Shown: positions 26,701-35,632, counted from the first letter of the stretch. The stretch is DNA of 64,000 nt from Paenibacillus jilunlii (GCF_900102965.1 NZ_FNGM01000010.1:186001-250000); one strand, 5' to 3'. A program made the numbers and translations. Notes: generated by a model from the letters alone, not told the origin.

Positions 26701-27432
26701 CGTCTGCTGGCAGGAGAGGAACGGCCGGGCCGGGATTTGCGCCGGGAAGGCGAAGAACTGCTGTATCATGTCCGCCAGCGGATTTCCTTTGCTTTCGGCC
26801 GTTTCTTCCAGGAGTCCTTCCATCCTTCGCTGCTCCGTGAGGATGGCGGAAATCTGAAAGAAATCTTTACAGCCTGCGGAAGAGAACTGGAACGGACGGT
26901 CCAGCGTGAGCTGGAGCAGGAGCTGTGGGCTACCACGCTGCGGCTGGAGGCGGCCGGAAGGCGGCTTGCGCATAGCGCAGCGGCCGCGGCGGCAGAAGAA
27001 CTGTCCATACCCGCAGAGGAGCTGCAGTTCCTGCAAAATGACAAGGAACCTTGGCCTTCTCCGGCCAAGCTGGAATGCAGGCTGGCCCCGCTGGATTGGC
27101 CGGCGCTCTGGAGCCGGTTCAAATCGCCGCGCCACTTCTTCGAAGGGGCGGGACGGAATGAGGTCAGAGCAGCGGCAGAGCCTTGGATGAAGGAAGCTGT
27201 TGCAGGAGCAGCCGAAGAGCTGGAGTCCTTCCTTCTCGGTTTCTATACAGACAGTGTGGAAGCCGCATTGTTGCGCGCTGGAGATGCGCTGCGCGAGAGT
27301 CTGACGGAACGGGAAGCAGCGATCACAGAGCTGCTGAAAGGGGGTGATTCAGCAGAGCACTGGCACAGACTCAGCAGAGAATTATTGCGCCTGGAAGAAG
27401 CTTTCGACAATCTCGTGGACAATGATCTGTGA
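23740..27432 (+). CDS. Double dynamin-like GTPase (DynA type)
   Basis: About 1230 residues with two complete dynamin GTPase modules in one chain, like B. subtilis DynA (about 1190). Module 1: P-loop GHFSAGKSS near residue 59, DTPGVDS near 152, NQID near 210. Module 2: P-loop GAFSAGKSS near 644, DTPGADS near 800, NASD near 865. Helical stalk regions surround each; the linker at about 475-650 is very rich in Ala and Arg and GC-rich. DynA-type proteins tether and fuse membranes and help cells survive membrane damage and phage attack. Start is uncertain: GTG 23740 has GGAGG 8 nt upstream, GTG 23752 is an alternative. The frame stays open up to the promoter but should not be translated there. Confidence 0.9.
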   Translation: MGVNVVTGRAEMPNEILKEQPYLGLRMLLEQWGDPAAVQIITDLETKAAAGELTFAFCGHFSAGKSSMINQLCGKQVLPSGPVPTSANIVSIRSGSPRVLLYPHTLETGVQPVPWETTPEQLQDFCRKGGEYAAISVWENVPLLGSHGVLMDTPGVDSTDNGHQAATHSALHLADVVFYVMDYNHVQSENNLAFAKALSEWGKPLYLIINQIDKHREQEITIELYRQQLESAFGQWGIHPAGILFTSLKVREHPLNQWENLLALIDSLLKQREELLQYSLSRSLYHTADAALGAYREEQREERERLLEEAGEDGLDYVEQALQKCAEEQVKLDALGEEARQNLRAGVDALLGNSSLMPAEVREAAGAYAESASPGFRKGLLFTAAKREKEQQKRLAAWHALQTREIAAQLEWHLLQLVRQWGEGLGVWDEAAETALKQAFPAVSPEGLAAAVKPGTGFSGEALLNFCRTLAAEIKAQFRRAALGAGDELLAKLPPLVDGQRAELARREAALQRQARALAALDALDRAADARAAELAAQLPQRRTLTPGTLPEVRVTPRAGALSAAPRKTQPPLGAAAGSPAAASLAAGTASPAGGRRRLGKAAAALDAAAELLRREPAMASAARSLAARAADLAGGRFTLALFGAFSAGKSSFANALLGEEVLPVSPHPATAAVNRILAPEGDFRHASAVVTMKSREDFWADILHSFSVLQLAAPQPETWTAAAAELQASGLHPSALPHAGFLRAAAAGWQEAEALLGTVRTVNLQEYRTLVAEETRACFIQGIDLYYDCPLTASGIVLVDTPGADSLHARHTGVTFGYMKNADAICFVTYYNHAFSKADRGLLAQLGRIKDSFALDKMFFIINASDLASDEEELQEVQQHVAQNLRAGGLMKPQMYSLSSLLALEGKTAGNRERYEASRFSSFEQALADFAGGELPRLSVAAAKDSLSTVRRRTEEWQEKARQAAGQREAQMRELQDQRRIAEQRLRLLAGEERPGRDLRREGEELLYHVRQRISFAFGRFFQESFHPSLLREDGGNLKEIFTACGRELERTVQRELEQELWATTLRLEAAGRRLAHSAAAAAAEELSIPAEELQFLQNDKEPWPSPAKLECRLAPLDWPALWSRFKSPRHFFEGAGRNEVRAAAEPWMKEAVAGAAEELESFLLGFYTDSVEAALLRAGDALRESLTEREAAITELLKGGDSAEHWHRLSRELLRLEEAFDNLVDNDL

Positions 27433-27579
27433 AGGTTGTAGGAAAATGTCGAAGAACACTTGCATTCTGACGGATGATGGAAGAAAATAAAGGAGCCTGA
27501 AAATTTACAATTAGAACTGCTTCGTTTACAGAAAAATAGAACAAAGCAGTAAAATTGCTGAAAGAGGTTGGAATCGACA

Positions 27580-28770
27580 ATGTGGGGAGCTCCTTTTTCA
27601 TCCCAGAGCCGTAAGCTGCTGCTCTTGGGCAGCGGAGAATTGGGCAAGGAAGTCATTATCGAAGCTCAGCGCCTTGGCGTAGAGACCGTAGCTGTGGACC
27701 GTTATGCAGATGCACCGGCGATGGGAGTGGCCCATCGTTCCCATGTGATTGATATGCTTGATGCCGAAGCGCTGAAGAAGCTCATTCGTGCCGAGAAACC
27801 GGATCTGATCGTACCGGAGATTGAAGCCATCGCCACACATGCGCTGCAGGAGCTGGAGGAAGAAGGGTTCCTCGTGATTCCTACCGCCCGTGCGGCCCGG
27901 CTGACCATGGACCGGGAAGGTATCCGCAGGCTGGCTGCCGAGGAGCTTGGCTTGCCGACGGCTGACTACCGCTTTGCGGACAGTCTGGAAGAACTGCGCG
28001 AGGCCGTAGAGATACTGGGCACCCCTTGCGTGATTAAGCCGATCATGAGCTCTTCCGGCAAAGGGCAGAGCATCTGCAGGAAACCGGAGGATGCGGAGAA
28101 CTGCTGGAATACTGCAATTGAAGGCGCACGTGCCAAAGGAACAAGGGTGATCGTAGAAGCTTTTGTCACCTTCGAGAGTGAAATCACACTCCTGACCGTT
28201 CGTTCGGTCAGCGGAACGGTATTCTGTCCTCCCATCGGGCATATCCAGAAGGACGGCGACTATGTGGAATCCTGGCAGCCCCATCACATGAGCGCAGCCC
28301 AGCTGGCTGAGGCTGAAGGCATTGCCCGGGCAGTAACGGATCAGCTTGGCGGATTTGGGATTTTTGGAGTGGAGCTGTTTCTTACGGATCATGGGGTATT
28401 GTTCAGCGAAGTTTCGCCGAGACCGCATGATACCGGCATGGTTACCATGATTACACAGGATTTATCGGAATTTGCTCTGCATGTCAGAGCCATTCTTGGA
28501 TTTCCGCTCGACCCGGTGCATTTGCTGTCACCGGGCGCATCAGCAACATTGAAGGCAGAAACAGCCGGACAAGCTTTTCAGGTAACCGGCATTGGCGAAG
28601 CGCTGGCGCTTCCCCGTTCGCAGGTTAGAGTGTTCGGCAAACCGGAGATCCGTCCTGGACGGCGGATGGCCGTAGCATTAAGTGCAGCGGAAGATGTGGA
28701 GATCGCGCGGACAGCAGCCAAGCAGGCGGCGTCTATGCTAAAAGTGGAGGTTATTGAGGATGAACAGTAG
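27580..28770 (+). CDS. purT: Formate-dependent GAR transformylase
   Basis: 396-residue ATP-grasp enzyme that makes formyl-GAR from GAR, formate and ATP, the folate-independent route for step 3 of purine synthesis. N-terminal GSGELGKEV site, the central MSSSGKGQS ATP-binding loop and the FSEVSPRPHDTGMV C-terminal signature are present. The ATG at 27580 follows AAAGAGG. No purine riboswitch is seen upstream; only an inverted repeat CTGCTT/AAGCAG at about 27517-27550. Its end overlaps the acetyltransferase gene by 11 nt. Confidence 0.95.
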   Translation: MWGAPFSSQSRKLLLLGSGELGKEVIIEAQRLGVETVAVDRYADAPAMGVAHRSHVIDMLDAEALKKLIRAEKPDLIVPEIEAIATHALQELEEEGFLVIPTARAARLTMDREGIRRLAAEELGLPTADYRFADSLEELREAVEILGTPCVIKPIMSSSGKGQSICRKPEDAENCWNTAIEGARAKGTRVIVEAFVTFESEITLLTVRSVSGTVFCPPIGHIQKDGDYVESWQPHHMSAAQLAEAEGIARAVTDQLGGFGIFGVELFLTDHGVLFSEVSPRPHDTGMVTMITQDLSEFALHVRAILGFPLDPVHLLSPGASATLKAETAGQAFQVTGIGEALALPRSQVRVFGKPEIRPGRRMAVALSAAEDVEIARTAAKQAASMLKVEVIEDEQ

Positions 28771-29224
28771 TACTCAGGAGCAGGTACTGCAAATTCGCAA
28801 ATGCGGCTTAAATGATCTGGAGAGAGTCACAGCCCTTTTGCGGGAATTCGGCTATCCGACAACGCTTAGCGTGATGAAAGAAAGAATGGAAGACATGGAG
28901 ACAGATCCGTTCCATTGCACACTTGTTGCAGAACTGGATAATGAAGTTGTGGGAATGGTTGGACTACGGAAGGTAAGATCGTATTACAAACATGCAGATT
29001 GTATTACGGAAATTACCGCACTGATTGTAGCTGAGGAGCTGAGAGGCAACGGTCTTGGCAAAAGACTGGTGTCCGCAGCGGAGGATTGGGCCCGCCAGCA
29101 GGGCTGCTGCCAGCTCTTCCTGAGAAGCGGCAACCGCGTGGAGCGTGCGCCGGCACATGCTTTTTACCGTCATATCGGGTTCGAAAAAACAACCGGTTAC
29201 CGTTTCAACAAATCATTGCTATAG
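28760..29224 (+). CDS. GNAT-family N-acetyltransferase
   Basis: 154 residues with a single GNAT fold; the acetyl-CoA site VAEELRGNGLGKRL is at about 93-106 and the C-terminal FYRHIGFEKTTGYRF motif is typical. The ATG lies inside the last codons of purT with GGAGG 10 nt upstream, so it is translationally coupled. The substrate is unknown. A strong terminator follows. Confidence 0.9.
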   Translation: MNSSTQEQVLQIRKCGLNDLERVTALLREFGYPTTLSVMKERMEDMETDPFHCTLVAELDNEVVGMVGLRKVRSYYKHADCITEITALIVAEELRGNGLGKRLVSAAEDWARQQGCCQLFLRSGNRVERAPAHAFYRHIGFEKTTGYRFNKSLL

Positions 29225-29245
29225 GCCTATATGCACCAATCATCC

Positions 29246-29276
29246 CCATCCCGGGTCAAGCGGGATGGTTTTTTTT
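29246..29276 (+). terminator. Terminator of the purT operon
   Basis: An 8-bp stem CCATCCCG / CGGGATGG with a 7-nt loop is followed by eight Ts. Confidence 0.92.
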
Positions 29277-29408
29277 ATGCGGTCCTGCCTGTAATTTTAT
29301 GTAATTCCTTATCCCAGCCACTTCCTTAACTTAACCATAGATTGAGCCGTTCGAATCAGCTAGAATAGTTATAGTATGACCTAAACCTGATTCAAAGAGG
29401 GATGAAGG

Positions 29409-31058
29409 ATGTATAAATTGATACTTGCCGAGGACGAAGAAGATGTAAGAGAAGGGATTATCGCGCAAATCGACTGGGAACAGTACGGGTTTGAGATTGT
29501 GGATCAGGCCGAAAACGGACGGGAAGCCGCGGATTCCATTGACCGGCTGCTGCCGGATGTGGTCGTTACCGATATTCAGATGCCATTTATGAACGGGCTG
29601 CAGCTGGCCGAGTGGATTCGCAGCCGTCATCCCAATACGAAGATTATTATATTGACCGGCTACGATGAATTCGAATATGCCCAGAAGGCCATCAAGCTGC
29701 AAATTGATGAATATATTTTGAAACCGTTTTCTGCACAGGAGCTGATCGACGTACTGCTTAAGGTAAGGTCGGCGATTGAGGCGGAGATTGCCGAGAAGGA
29801 GAATGTGTTTGTACTTAGTGAGCATTACCGCAAAAGCCTGCCAGTGCTCCGTGAACAGTTCCTTTCCTCCCTGGTTTCCCGCAGGCTCCGGCTGGAAGAA
29901 ATTGCCGGGAAAAGCGCGGAATACGGAATCCCTCTTAACGGAGAGCTGTTTCAGGCTTCCGTAATCAGTGTCGATTATATCCGTGAAGGCGGTGGAACGG
30001 GCGCTGTTGGCAGCAGACCGGTATCGCTCAGGGATACCGGAGACCGCAATCTGCAGCTCTTCGCTGTGCTGAATATTGCTGAAGAAATATGCCAGAAGCA
30101 CAGCTTCGGCAAAGTATTTATCCACCGGGATAATGTGGTGCTGCTCTCGGTAAGCGAAGAGAAGGACGAGGCCTCCATTACCGGCAGGACGTATGCTACC
30201 CTCGAAGAAATCCGCCAGAATGTCCAGCGTTTTCTTAAACTGACGGTAACCGCGGGTTCCGGTACGGCTTGCCATTCCCCGTCTCTTTTGTCCCATTCCT
30301 TCAATGATGCGCTGCAGGCGCTGGATTACCGGCTGATCCTAGGCAACAATCGGGTCATCTGGATTGAAGATGTGGAATCCCGGGTAGGACGTATGCTCGC
30401 CTATGACGAGCTGACCCAGCAGTCGCTGATCCGCACGATTAAGCTGGGCACCCTTCAAGAGCTCAAGGAGGTCGTGGACGAGCTGTTTGGCGGATTGGAT
30501 GCGGCACAGGTAAGCACCCAGGAATACCAGATTTTCCTGCTGGAGATCATCACTACGATTCTGCGGGTGGCCAAGGAGTCGGGCAGTGAGATGAACGATT
30601 ATCCGGGCTTAGGGTTTACTTCACTGTCAGAGCTTCATAAGTTCAACAATATGGGTGAAGCTAAAGAGTGGATTATCGAGGTATGCAGCCGGCTGATGGA
30701 TTCCATTGCTATGGAACGGCAGTCCAGTTACAAGCAGCTCATTGACCAGGCCAAGGACTATATCCGCAGCCATTATGAGGAATCCGACATTTCCATCGGC
30801 AGGGTCTGCCAGCATTTGCACATCAGTACAGGCTATTTCAGCAGCATTTTCAAAAAAGAAATGAAGATGACCTTTGTCAGCTACCTGCTGCAGATCCGTC
30901 TTGAAGCCGCCAAGGAGCTGCTGCGGTCGACAGAACTGAAGGCGTTTGAAATCGCCGAACGGATCGGCTTTGCCGACCCGAACTATTTCAGCTTCTGCTT
31001 CCGCAAGAAATATGGACAATCGCCTAAAGAGTACAAAAACAGCGCCCGGGGAGGATAA
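29409..31058 (+). CDS. YesN-type response regulator (REC + AraC)
   Basis: 549 residues. An N-terminal receiver domain (1-120) has the acidic pocket EDEED, phospho-acceptor Asp55 (VVVTDIQMP) and the LKPF lysine. A long middle region of about 310 residues is followed by a C-terminal AraC double helix-turn-helix (about 445-545; DISIGRVCQHLHISTGYFSS and FAEIAERIGFADPNYFS-like segments). The ATG follows AGGGATGAAGG. Partner kinase and a sugar-binding lipoprotein follow immediately, and a sugar ABC transporter lies 650 nt beyond, which is its probable target. Confidence 0.94.
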   Translation: MYKLILAEDEEDVREGIIAQIDWEQYGFEIVDQAENGREAADSIDRLLPDVVVTDIQMPFMNGLQLAEWIRSRHPNTKIIILTGYDEFEYAQKAIKLQIDEYILKPFSAQELIDVLLKVRSAIEAEIAEKENVFVLSEHYRKSLPVLREQFLSSLVSRRLRLEEIAGKSAEYGIPLNGELFQASVISVDYIREGGGTGAVGSRPVSLRDTGDRNLQLFAVLNIAEEICQKHSFGKVFIHRDNVVLLSVSEEKDEASITGRTYATLEEIRQNVQRFLKLTVTAGSGTACHSPSLLSHSFNDALQALDYRLILGNNRVIWIEDVESRVGRMLAYDELTQQSLIRTIKLGTLQELKEVVDELFGGLDAAQVSTQEYQIFLLEIITTILRVAKESGSEMNDYPGLGFTSLSELHKFNNMGEAKEWIIEVCSRLMDSIAMERQSSYKQLIDQAKDYIRSHYEESDISIGRVCQHLHISTGYFSSIFKKEMKMTFVSYLLQIRLEAAKELLRSTELKAFEIAERIGFADPNYFSFCFRKKYGQSPKEYKNSARGG

Positions 31059-31061
31059 GCC

Positions 31062-32888
31062 ATGAACAAGCCGAAGGCTTATTTTTTTCCGCACCGCCCG
31101 CAGCCGGGCAGAAGAGGCAGGCTCCGCTTGCCCTCCAAGCTGCGGAGTATCCAGCTCATCATAACCTTAACCTTTACGGCGGTCACAGTGCTCGTTGCAG
31201 TGATCGTCAGTTTTATGCTGTACAACAAATTTTCCGCAACGGCCGAAGCGAATGCCAATATGAACATGCAGCAGATCATTGAGCAGGTGAATTACAACCT
31301 GGAGCTGTATGTCAAAGGGATGGGGAACATTTTTGAAACGGCAGAGGAGCATATTACCTCCAGCCCTTCCATTGATTCACCCCTGCTTAGCGAACGGATG
31401 GATATGCTGATGAGCAGCCGTGAGGACCTGGTTTCAGTAGCGGTATTCACTCCCCAGGGAAAATATGTTGTCGGCACCCCCGGGCAGAGCATGCGGATCA
31501 ACACCCAACTGCAGAGTCAGAGCTGGTTCACCTCGGCGGTCAAAAACCCTGAAATCTCCTATTCCGCTCCCCACATACAGAATCTGTTCAAAGGACGCTA
31601 CACCTGGGTGGTCTCGATCAGCAAAATGATTGAATACAAAGAGAACGGGCAAATCAGGAAAGGGATTCTGCTGATCGATTTCAACTTCCGCACCATTGAT
31701 GAGCTCAGCAGACAGGTTAAGCTGGGGAAAAGGGGCTACGCTTATATCCTTGACCCGTTAGGGAACATTGTCTATCATCCGCAGCAGCAGCTGATCTATG
31801 CCGGGCTGAAGTATGAGAATGTGGAGCCTGTGCTGGAGTATAAATTCCGCAGCTACCTGGACGAATCGACAGGAGAGAAACGTTTTATTACGGTGCGCAC
31901 CCTGGATTTGACAGGATGGAAGATTGTGGGCGTGGCATATTACGATGAGATTGTGACCACCAAACGTGACCTGAACCATTTTTTGGCCTGGTTTCTGGGC
32001 GTCGTGATTGTAGGTGTGATCGTGTTATCCATTCTCCTCTCCTGGCTGATTGCCAGTCCCATCCGCAAGCTGGAGCGTACCGTCAAGCTGGTAGGGGAGG
32101 GGGATCTCAATACGCCGATCCATGTCAGCGGTGCCTACGAGGTGGAACAGCTGTCGCGGCGTTTCAACATGATGCTGCAGCGGATCAGGCAGCTGATGGA
32201 CCAGATTATCTACGAGCAGGAAACCAAGCGCAAGGGTGAGCTTGAAGTCCTGCAGTCGCAGATCAACCCCCATTTTCTGTACAATACGCTGAATTCGGTC
32301 ATCCGGCTGGCAGAACGCGGCAAAACGGATGAGGTGGTGACGATGATTCAATCGCTGTCGAAATTTTTCCGCATCAGTCTGAGCAAAGGTAAGAATATGA
32401 TCACTATGCAGGAGGAGCTGGATCATATCCGGCACTATCTGGTCATTCAGAGCTTCCGCTTCAAAAATAAATTCCGTTATGAGATTCGGGCTGAGGAAGA
32501 GGTGCTGGCCTATCAGACGATTAAGCTGATTCTGCAGCCGATTGTAGAGAATGCCCTCTACCACGGCATCGAAATGCTGCCGGATGAAGGTCTGATTACT
32601 ATAACTGCCGGGCTGCAGGAGGGTCTGATTGTCATCCGGGTCAGCGATAACGGGCTTGGCATGAGCAAGGAAACGCTGGGTACCCTGCTCAGCGGCGGCG
32701 GCAAGAGCAGCAGCGGTTCAGGTGTAGGCGTACGGAACGTGAATGAACGGATCGGACTGGTCTACGGGCGGGAATACGGACTTGCTTTTGAGAGTGAGCT
32801 TGAAGAGGGAACGACAGTGACCATTTGCTTTCCTGCGGTCAAAGCCGGAGAAGGGCCGGAAGAAGGAAGGGAGGAGTCCGTACAATGA
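31062..32888 (+). CDS. YesM-type sensor histidine kinase
   Basis: 608 residues. Membrane segment 1 (about 31-54), an extracytoplasmic dCache-like sensor (about 55-306), membrane segment 2 (about 307-330), HAMP (about 331-383), a His_kinase domain with the phospho-acceptor His404 in QINPHFLYNT, and an HATPase domain with the N box IVENALYHG (about 494-502) and DNGLGM (about 529). It should phosphorylate the YesN-type regulator encoded 3 nt upstream. Its stop overlaps the start of the lipoprotein gene, which hints that the lipoprotein feeds the sugar signal to this kinase. Confidence 0.94.
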   Translation: MNKPKAYFFPHRPQPGRRGRLRLPSKLRSIQLIITLTFTAVTVLVAVIVSFMLYNKFSATAEANANMNMQQIIEQVNYNLELYVKGMGNIFETAEEHITSSPSIDSPLLSERMDMLMSSREDLVSVAVFTPQGKYVVGTPGQSMRINTQLQSQSWFTSAVKNPEISYSAPHIQNLFKGRYTWVVSISKMIEYKENGQIRKGILLIDFNFRTIDELSRQVKLGKRGYAYILDPLGNIVYHPQQQLIYAGLKYENVEPVLEYKFRSYLDESTGEKRFITVRTLDLTGWKIVGVAYYDEIVTTKRDLNHFLAWFLGVVIVGVIVLSILLSWLIASPIRKLERTVKLVGEGDLNTPIHVSGAYEVEQLSRRFNMMLQRIRQLMDQIIYEQETKRKGELEVLQSQINPHFLYNTLNSVIRLAERGKTDEVVTMIQSLSKFFRISLSKGKNMITMQEELDHIRHYLVIQSFRFKNKFRYEIRAEEEVLAYQTIKLILQPIVENALYHGIEMLPDEGLITITAGLQEGLIVIRVSDNGLGMSKETLGTLLSGGGKSSSGSGVGVRNVNERIGLVYGREYGLAFESELEEGTTVTICFPAVKAGEGPEEGREESVQ

Positions 32889-33904
32889 AAAGCTTGCGCT
32901 TAGGGCTTGTGCTGCTGCTGTGCGCGGTATTGGGGCTTGCGGTTACTTCCTGTCTGGGCACCTCTCCGGCATACATCAGCTCAAATAAAACACACAACGT
33001 CCATATGATTGTAAAAATGAACCGGGGCGATTACTGGAATACGGTGAAGCTGGGGGCGGAAGCCGCCGCCAAAGAGTTTAATGTGAAGCTGACGTTCAAG
33101 GCGCCGGATTCGGAAAGCGACATTGATGAGCAGATCACCATGGTGGAAGAGTCCATCAAGCAAAAGGCCGATGTAATCATTCTTGCAGCCAGCAGCTATA
33201 TGGGGCTTGCGCAGGTTGTGGATCAGGCGGAATACTACAGGATTCCGGTGATTTCAGTCGATGCGGAGGTGGGCTCGGCCAAGGTGAAAACCTATGTGGG
33301 CTCCAACGGCTATGAGGCGGGGCAAAAATCCGCGGAAAGACTGATTGATCTGTTGAACGGATATGGAGAGATCGGAATCATCAATTTTACCAACTCCACA
33401 AGCGGACAGACCAGTTCGACGGGGACGATTGATTACGGCGCACGGGATGCGGATGAACGGGAAAAAGGGTTTCTCAACTATGCTGCCCGTTTCCCTAATG
33501 TTGAGGTTGTGCAGATTTCTTATACCTCCTCCAACACTGCCGACGCGGAACAGCTGACCCGGGACATGCTGCATAGCCACCCCAATCTTCGCGGGATCGC
33601 CACACTGAATGAAACGGCTTCGCAGGGTGCAGGCAAAGTGATTCAGGAATTGGGCCCCAGTCCGCTGAAGATGGTGGCTTTTGACAGTTCGCCTTCCATG
33701 CTGGAGATGCTGCAGGACGGTACGGTTCAGGCCACAGTGATCCAGAATCCCTTCAATAACGGATATTTAGCGGTCAAATACGCGGTAGAGGCCACGGAAG
33801 GCATGGATGTGCCGGAGCGCGTAGATACCGGAACGAAGCTGATTGACCTCGACAATATGCTGTGGCCGGAGAATCAAAAGCTGCTGTTTCCGTTTGTAAG
33901 GTAG
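32885..33904 (+). CDS. Membrane-anchored sugar-binding lipoprotein (sensor partner)
   Basis: 339 residues with a lipoprotein signal ending at Cys23 (AVTSC) and a type I periplasmic-binding-protein fold of the RbsB/XylF kind (Peripla_BP_4). The start ATG overlaps the kinase stop (ATGA) and has GGAGG 10 nt upstream. No permease or ATPase follows directly. A binding protein fused by operon to a YesM/YesN pair is the arrangement of three-component sugar sensors such as XylFII-LytS of Clostridium, so its role is probably to present bound sugar to the kinase. The sugar is not known. Confidence 0.9.
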   Translation: MKSLRLGLVLLLCAVLGLAVTSCLGTSPAYISSNKTHNVHMIVKMNRGDYWNTVKLGAEAAAKEFNVKLTFKAPDSESDIDEQITMVEESIKQKADVIILAASSYMGLAQVVDQAEYYRIPVISVDAEVGSAKVKTYVGSNGYEAGQKSAERLIDLLNGYGEIGIINFTNSTSGQTSSTGTIDYGARDADEREKGFLNYAARFPNVEVVQISYTSSNTADAEQLTRDMLHSHPNLRGIATLNETASQGAGKVIQELGPSPLKMVAFDSSPSMLEMLQDGTVQATVIQNPFNNGYLAVKYAVEATEGMDVPERVDTGTKLIDLDNMLWPENQKLLFPFVR

Positions 33905-33931
33905 CGGAGCTTCAAATACCGGTTTAAGAGC

Positions 33932-33976
33932 AACAGGCCCGTATTTCCACTGCATAGTGGAGTACGGGCCTGTTTG
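33932..33976 (+). terminator. Terminator-like hairpin after the sensor operon
   Basis: A 12-bp stem AACAGGCCCGTA / TACGGGCCTGTT contains an inner CCACT/AGTGG stem. The T run is short (TTT). Confidence 0.65.
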
Positions 33977-34245
33977 CATGCACATTTAAGGATTGATTAA
34001 GAGACCGGCAAAGATTAAATAGGAATTGATCCGGTATGATGGAAATGTATGTGCAAATCTAAGAAAATATATTGTTGCACGATATCCATTATCCTTCTAT
34101 AACTTGCCGAAACGATACTCTGTATCACTGCTTCCGAAGCATAGGCTCCTTATAAGGACGGCGAAGCTGTCGGTGAACAATCAATTGTTGGAAAAAGGGA
34201 ACTTAATTGGGTGATTTTACTGATTCAGAAGCGAAATGAGCTGAA

Positions 34246-34429
34246 TTAGTGATCCTTTTTCCAACTTAGGCTGCAAAAATCCGTGTGCTGGGGCACTTAG
34301 TGATCCTTTTTCCACTTGGAATTGCCGCTATTCATGAAGGGTCCTCCAGGCAAACGCTCAATTGAAATCCACAACAGCTGCGCTACCAGTGAAGGACGGC
34401 GTAGCCGTTTTGCGCTTTTCAGCATATGA
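34246..34429. repeat. Composite intergenic repeat, copy 2
   Basis: Two copies of TTAGTGATCCTTTTTCCA at 34246-34263 and 34297-34314 (51 nt apart) are followed by a block 34376-34429 (AGCTGCGCT ... GGACGG .. AGCCGTTTTG ... CATATGA). The blocks match those at 22445-22600. The rest of the gap 33977-34460 shows no credible gene. Confidence 0.65.
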
Positions 34430-34460
34430 GAATTTTCATACAACAGATGAGGATTTTATA

Positions 34461-34489
34461 TTCGCAATCGCTTTCACGTCGGGCATAAT
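34461..34489 (+). promoter_or_regulatory. mgl promoter with cre-like CcpA site
   Basis: TTCGCA and CATAAT are 17 nt apart, 64 nt before the mglB start codon. The sequence TCGCAATCGCTTTCA (34462-34476) matches the cre consensus WTGNAANCGNWNNCA at all fixed positions but one and overlaps the -35. This predicts catabolite repression of the sugar transporter. Confidence 0.6.
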
Positions 34490-34552
34490 AAAGACGTACC
34501 CGGTACATAACGGATACAACTAAAAAGAAAATTATCAGGAGGTCAAATAATT

Positions 34553-35632
34553 ATGAAAAAAATCACTTCCGTTTTACTCGCTAGTGCTTTGCTGGGTGCG
34601 GCTTTAGCAGGCTGCGGGGGCAACAATAATGCCGATACCGGAAATAAAGGCAATGCTGCAGAAGCCACCAACAGTGCAAACTCCGGTGCTGCTGGGGGTG
34701 AAACTCCAAAAGTGGGCGTGGCCATCTACAAATTTGACGACACGTTCATGACCGGTGTCCGCAACGCGATTGATACGGCTGCCAAAGGCATTGCTACCGT
34801 AGATATCGTAGACAGCCAAAACTCGCAGCCTACACAGAACGACAAGGTGGACCTCTTCATCACGAAAAAATACGACGGCATGCTGATCAACCCGGTTGAC
34901 CGTACGGCAGCAGGCGTAATTATCGATAAAGCCAAAACCGCAGACATTCCGGTAGTGTTCCTGAACCGCGAACCGCTTCCGGAAGATATGAAGAAATGGG
35001 ACAAAGTATACTATGTCGGCGCCAAAGCAGAAGAGTCCGGCACCATGTCCGGCCAGCTGATTGTGGATTACTGGAAGGCTCACCCTGAAGCGGACAAAAA
35101 CAAAGACGGTGTGCTCCAATACGTAATGCTGAAAGGCGAGCCAGGACATCAGGATGCAGAGCTGCGCACCACTTACTCCATCCAGGCCATTGAAGATGCC
35201 GGCATCAAGGTAGAGAAATTGGCTGAAGATACCGCAATGTGGGACCGCGTAAAAGGACAAGAAAAAATGGCCGCCTTCCTCGGCTCCCATGGCGACAAGA
35301 TTGAAGCCGTTCTTGCCAACAACGATGACATGGCCCTCGGCGCGATCGAAGCTCTGAAAGCTGCCGGATATTTTACAGGCGACAAGTACATGCCGGTTGT
35401 AGGGGTTGACGCAACAGCTCCGGCGGTTCAAGCGCTGCAGGATGGAACCATGCTCGGTACGGTGCTGAACGATGCCAACAACCAGGGTAAAGCGGCGATT
35501 ACACTGGCTGCACTTCTGGCCAAAGGCGAAGCTCCAACCAAAGAAAACGTGGGCTTTGACATCACCGACAACCAATATGTATGGATTTCCTACAAAAAGA
35601 TCACCAAAGACAATGTAGCTGACGCTAAATAA
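34553..35632 (+). CDS. mglB: Galactose/glucose-type ABC transporter binding protein
   Basis: 359 residues. A lipoprotein signal ends at Cys21 (LAGC), followed by an Asn/Ala/Gly-rich tether (about 22-50) and a type I periplasmic-binding fold close to galactose/glucose-binding protein MglB (KYDGMLINPVDRTAAG, NNDDMALGAIEALKAAG, VVGVDATAPAVQALQDG). AGGAGGTC lies upstream of the ATG. First gene of an mglB-mglA-mglC operon. Specificity for galactose, methyl-galactoside, glucose or arabinose cannot be fixed from sequence alone. Confidence 0.9.
   Translation: MKKITSVLLASALLGAALAGCGGNNNADTGNKGNAAEATNSANSGAAGGETPKVGVAIYKFDDTFMTGVRNAIDTAAKGIATVDIVDSQNSQPTQNDKVDLFITKKYDGMLINPVDRTAAGVIIDKAKTADIPVVFLNREPLPEDMKKWDKVYYVGAKAEESGTMSGQLIVDYWKAHPEADKNKDGVLQYVMLKGEPGHQDAELRTTYSIQAIEDAGIKVEKLAEDTAMWDRVKGQEKMAAFLGSHGDKIEAVLANNDDMALGAIEALKAAGYFTGDKYMPVVGVDATAPAVQALQDGTMLGTVLNDANNQGKAAITLAALLAKGEAPTKENVGFDITDNQYVWISYKKITKDNVADAK

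Noticed and set aside
27433..27579. Purine riboswitch in front of purT
   Set aside because: The 147-nt leader shows only one simple inverted repeat and none of the conserved purine aptamer loops.
34026..34214. 62-codon plus-strand open frame in the gap before mglB
   Set aside because: No ribosome site, odd composition, and it overlaps repeat-like intergenic sequence.
34604..35575. 323-codon open frame on the minus strand
   Set aside because: It lies entirely inside mglB in the opposite strand, with Cys/Val/Phe-rich shadow composition and no ribosome site.
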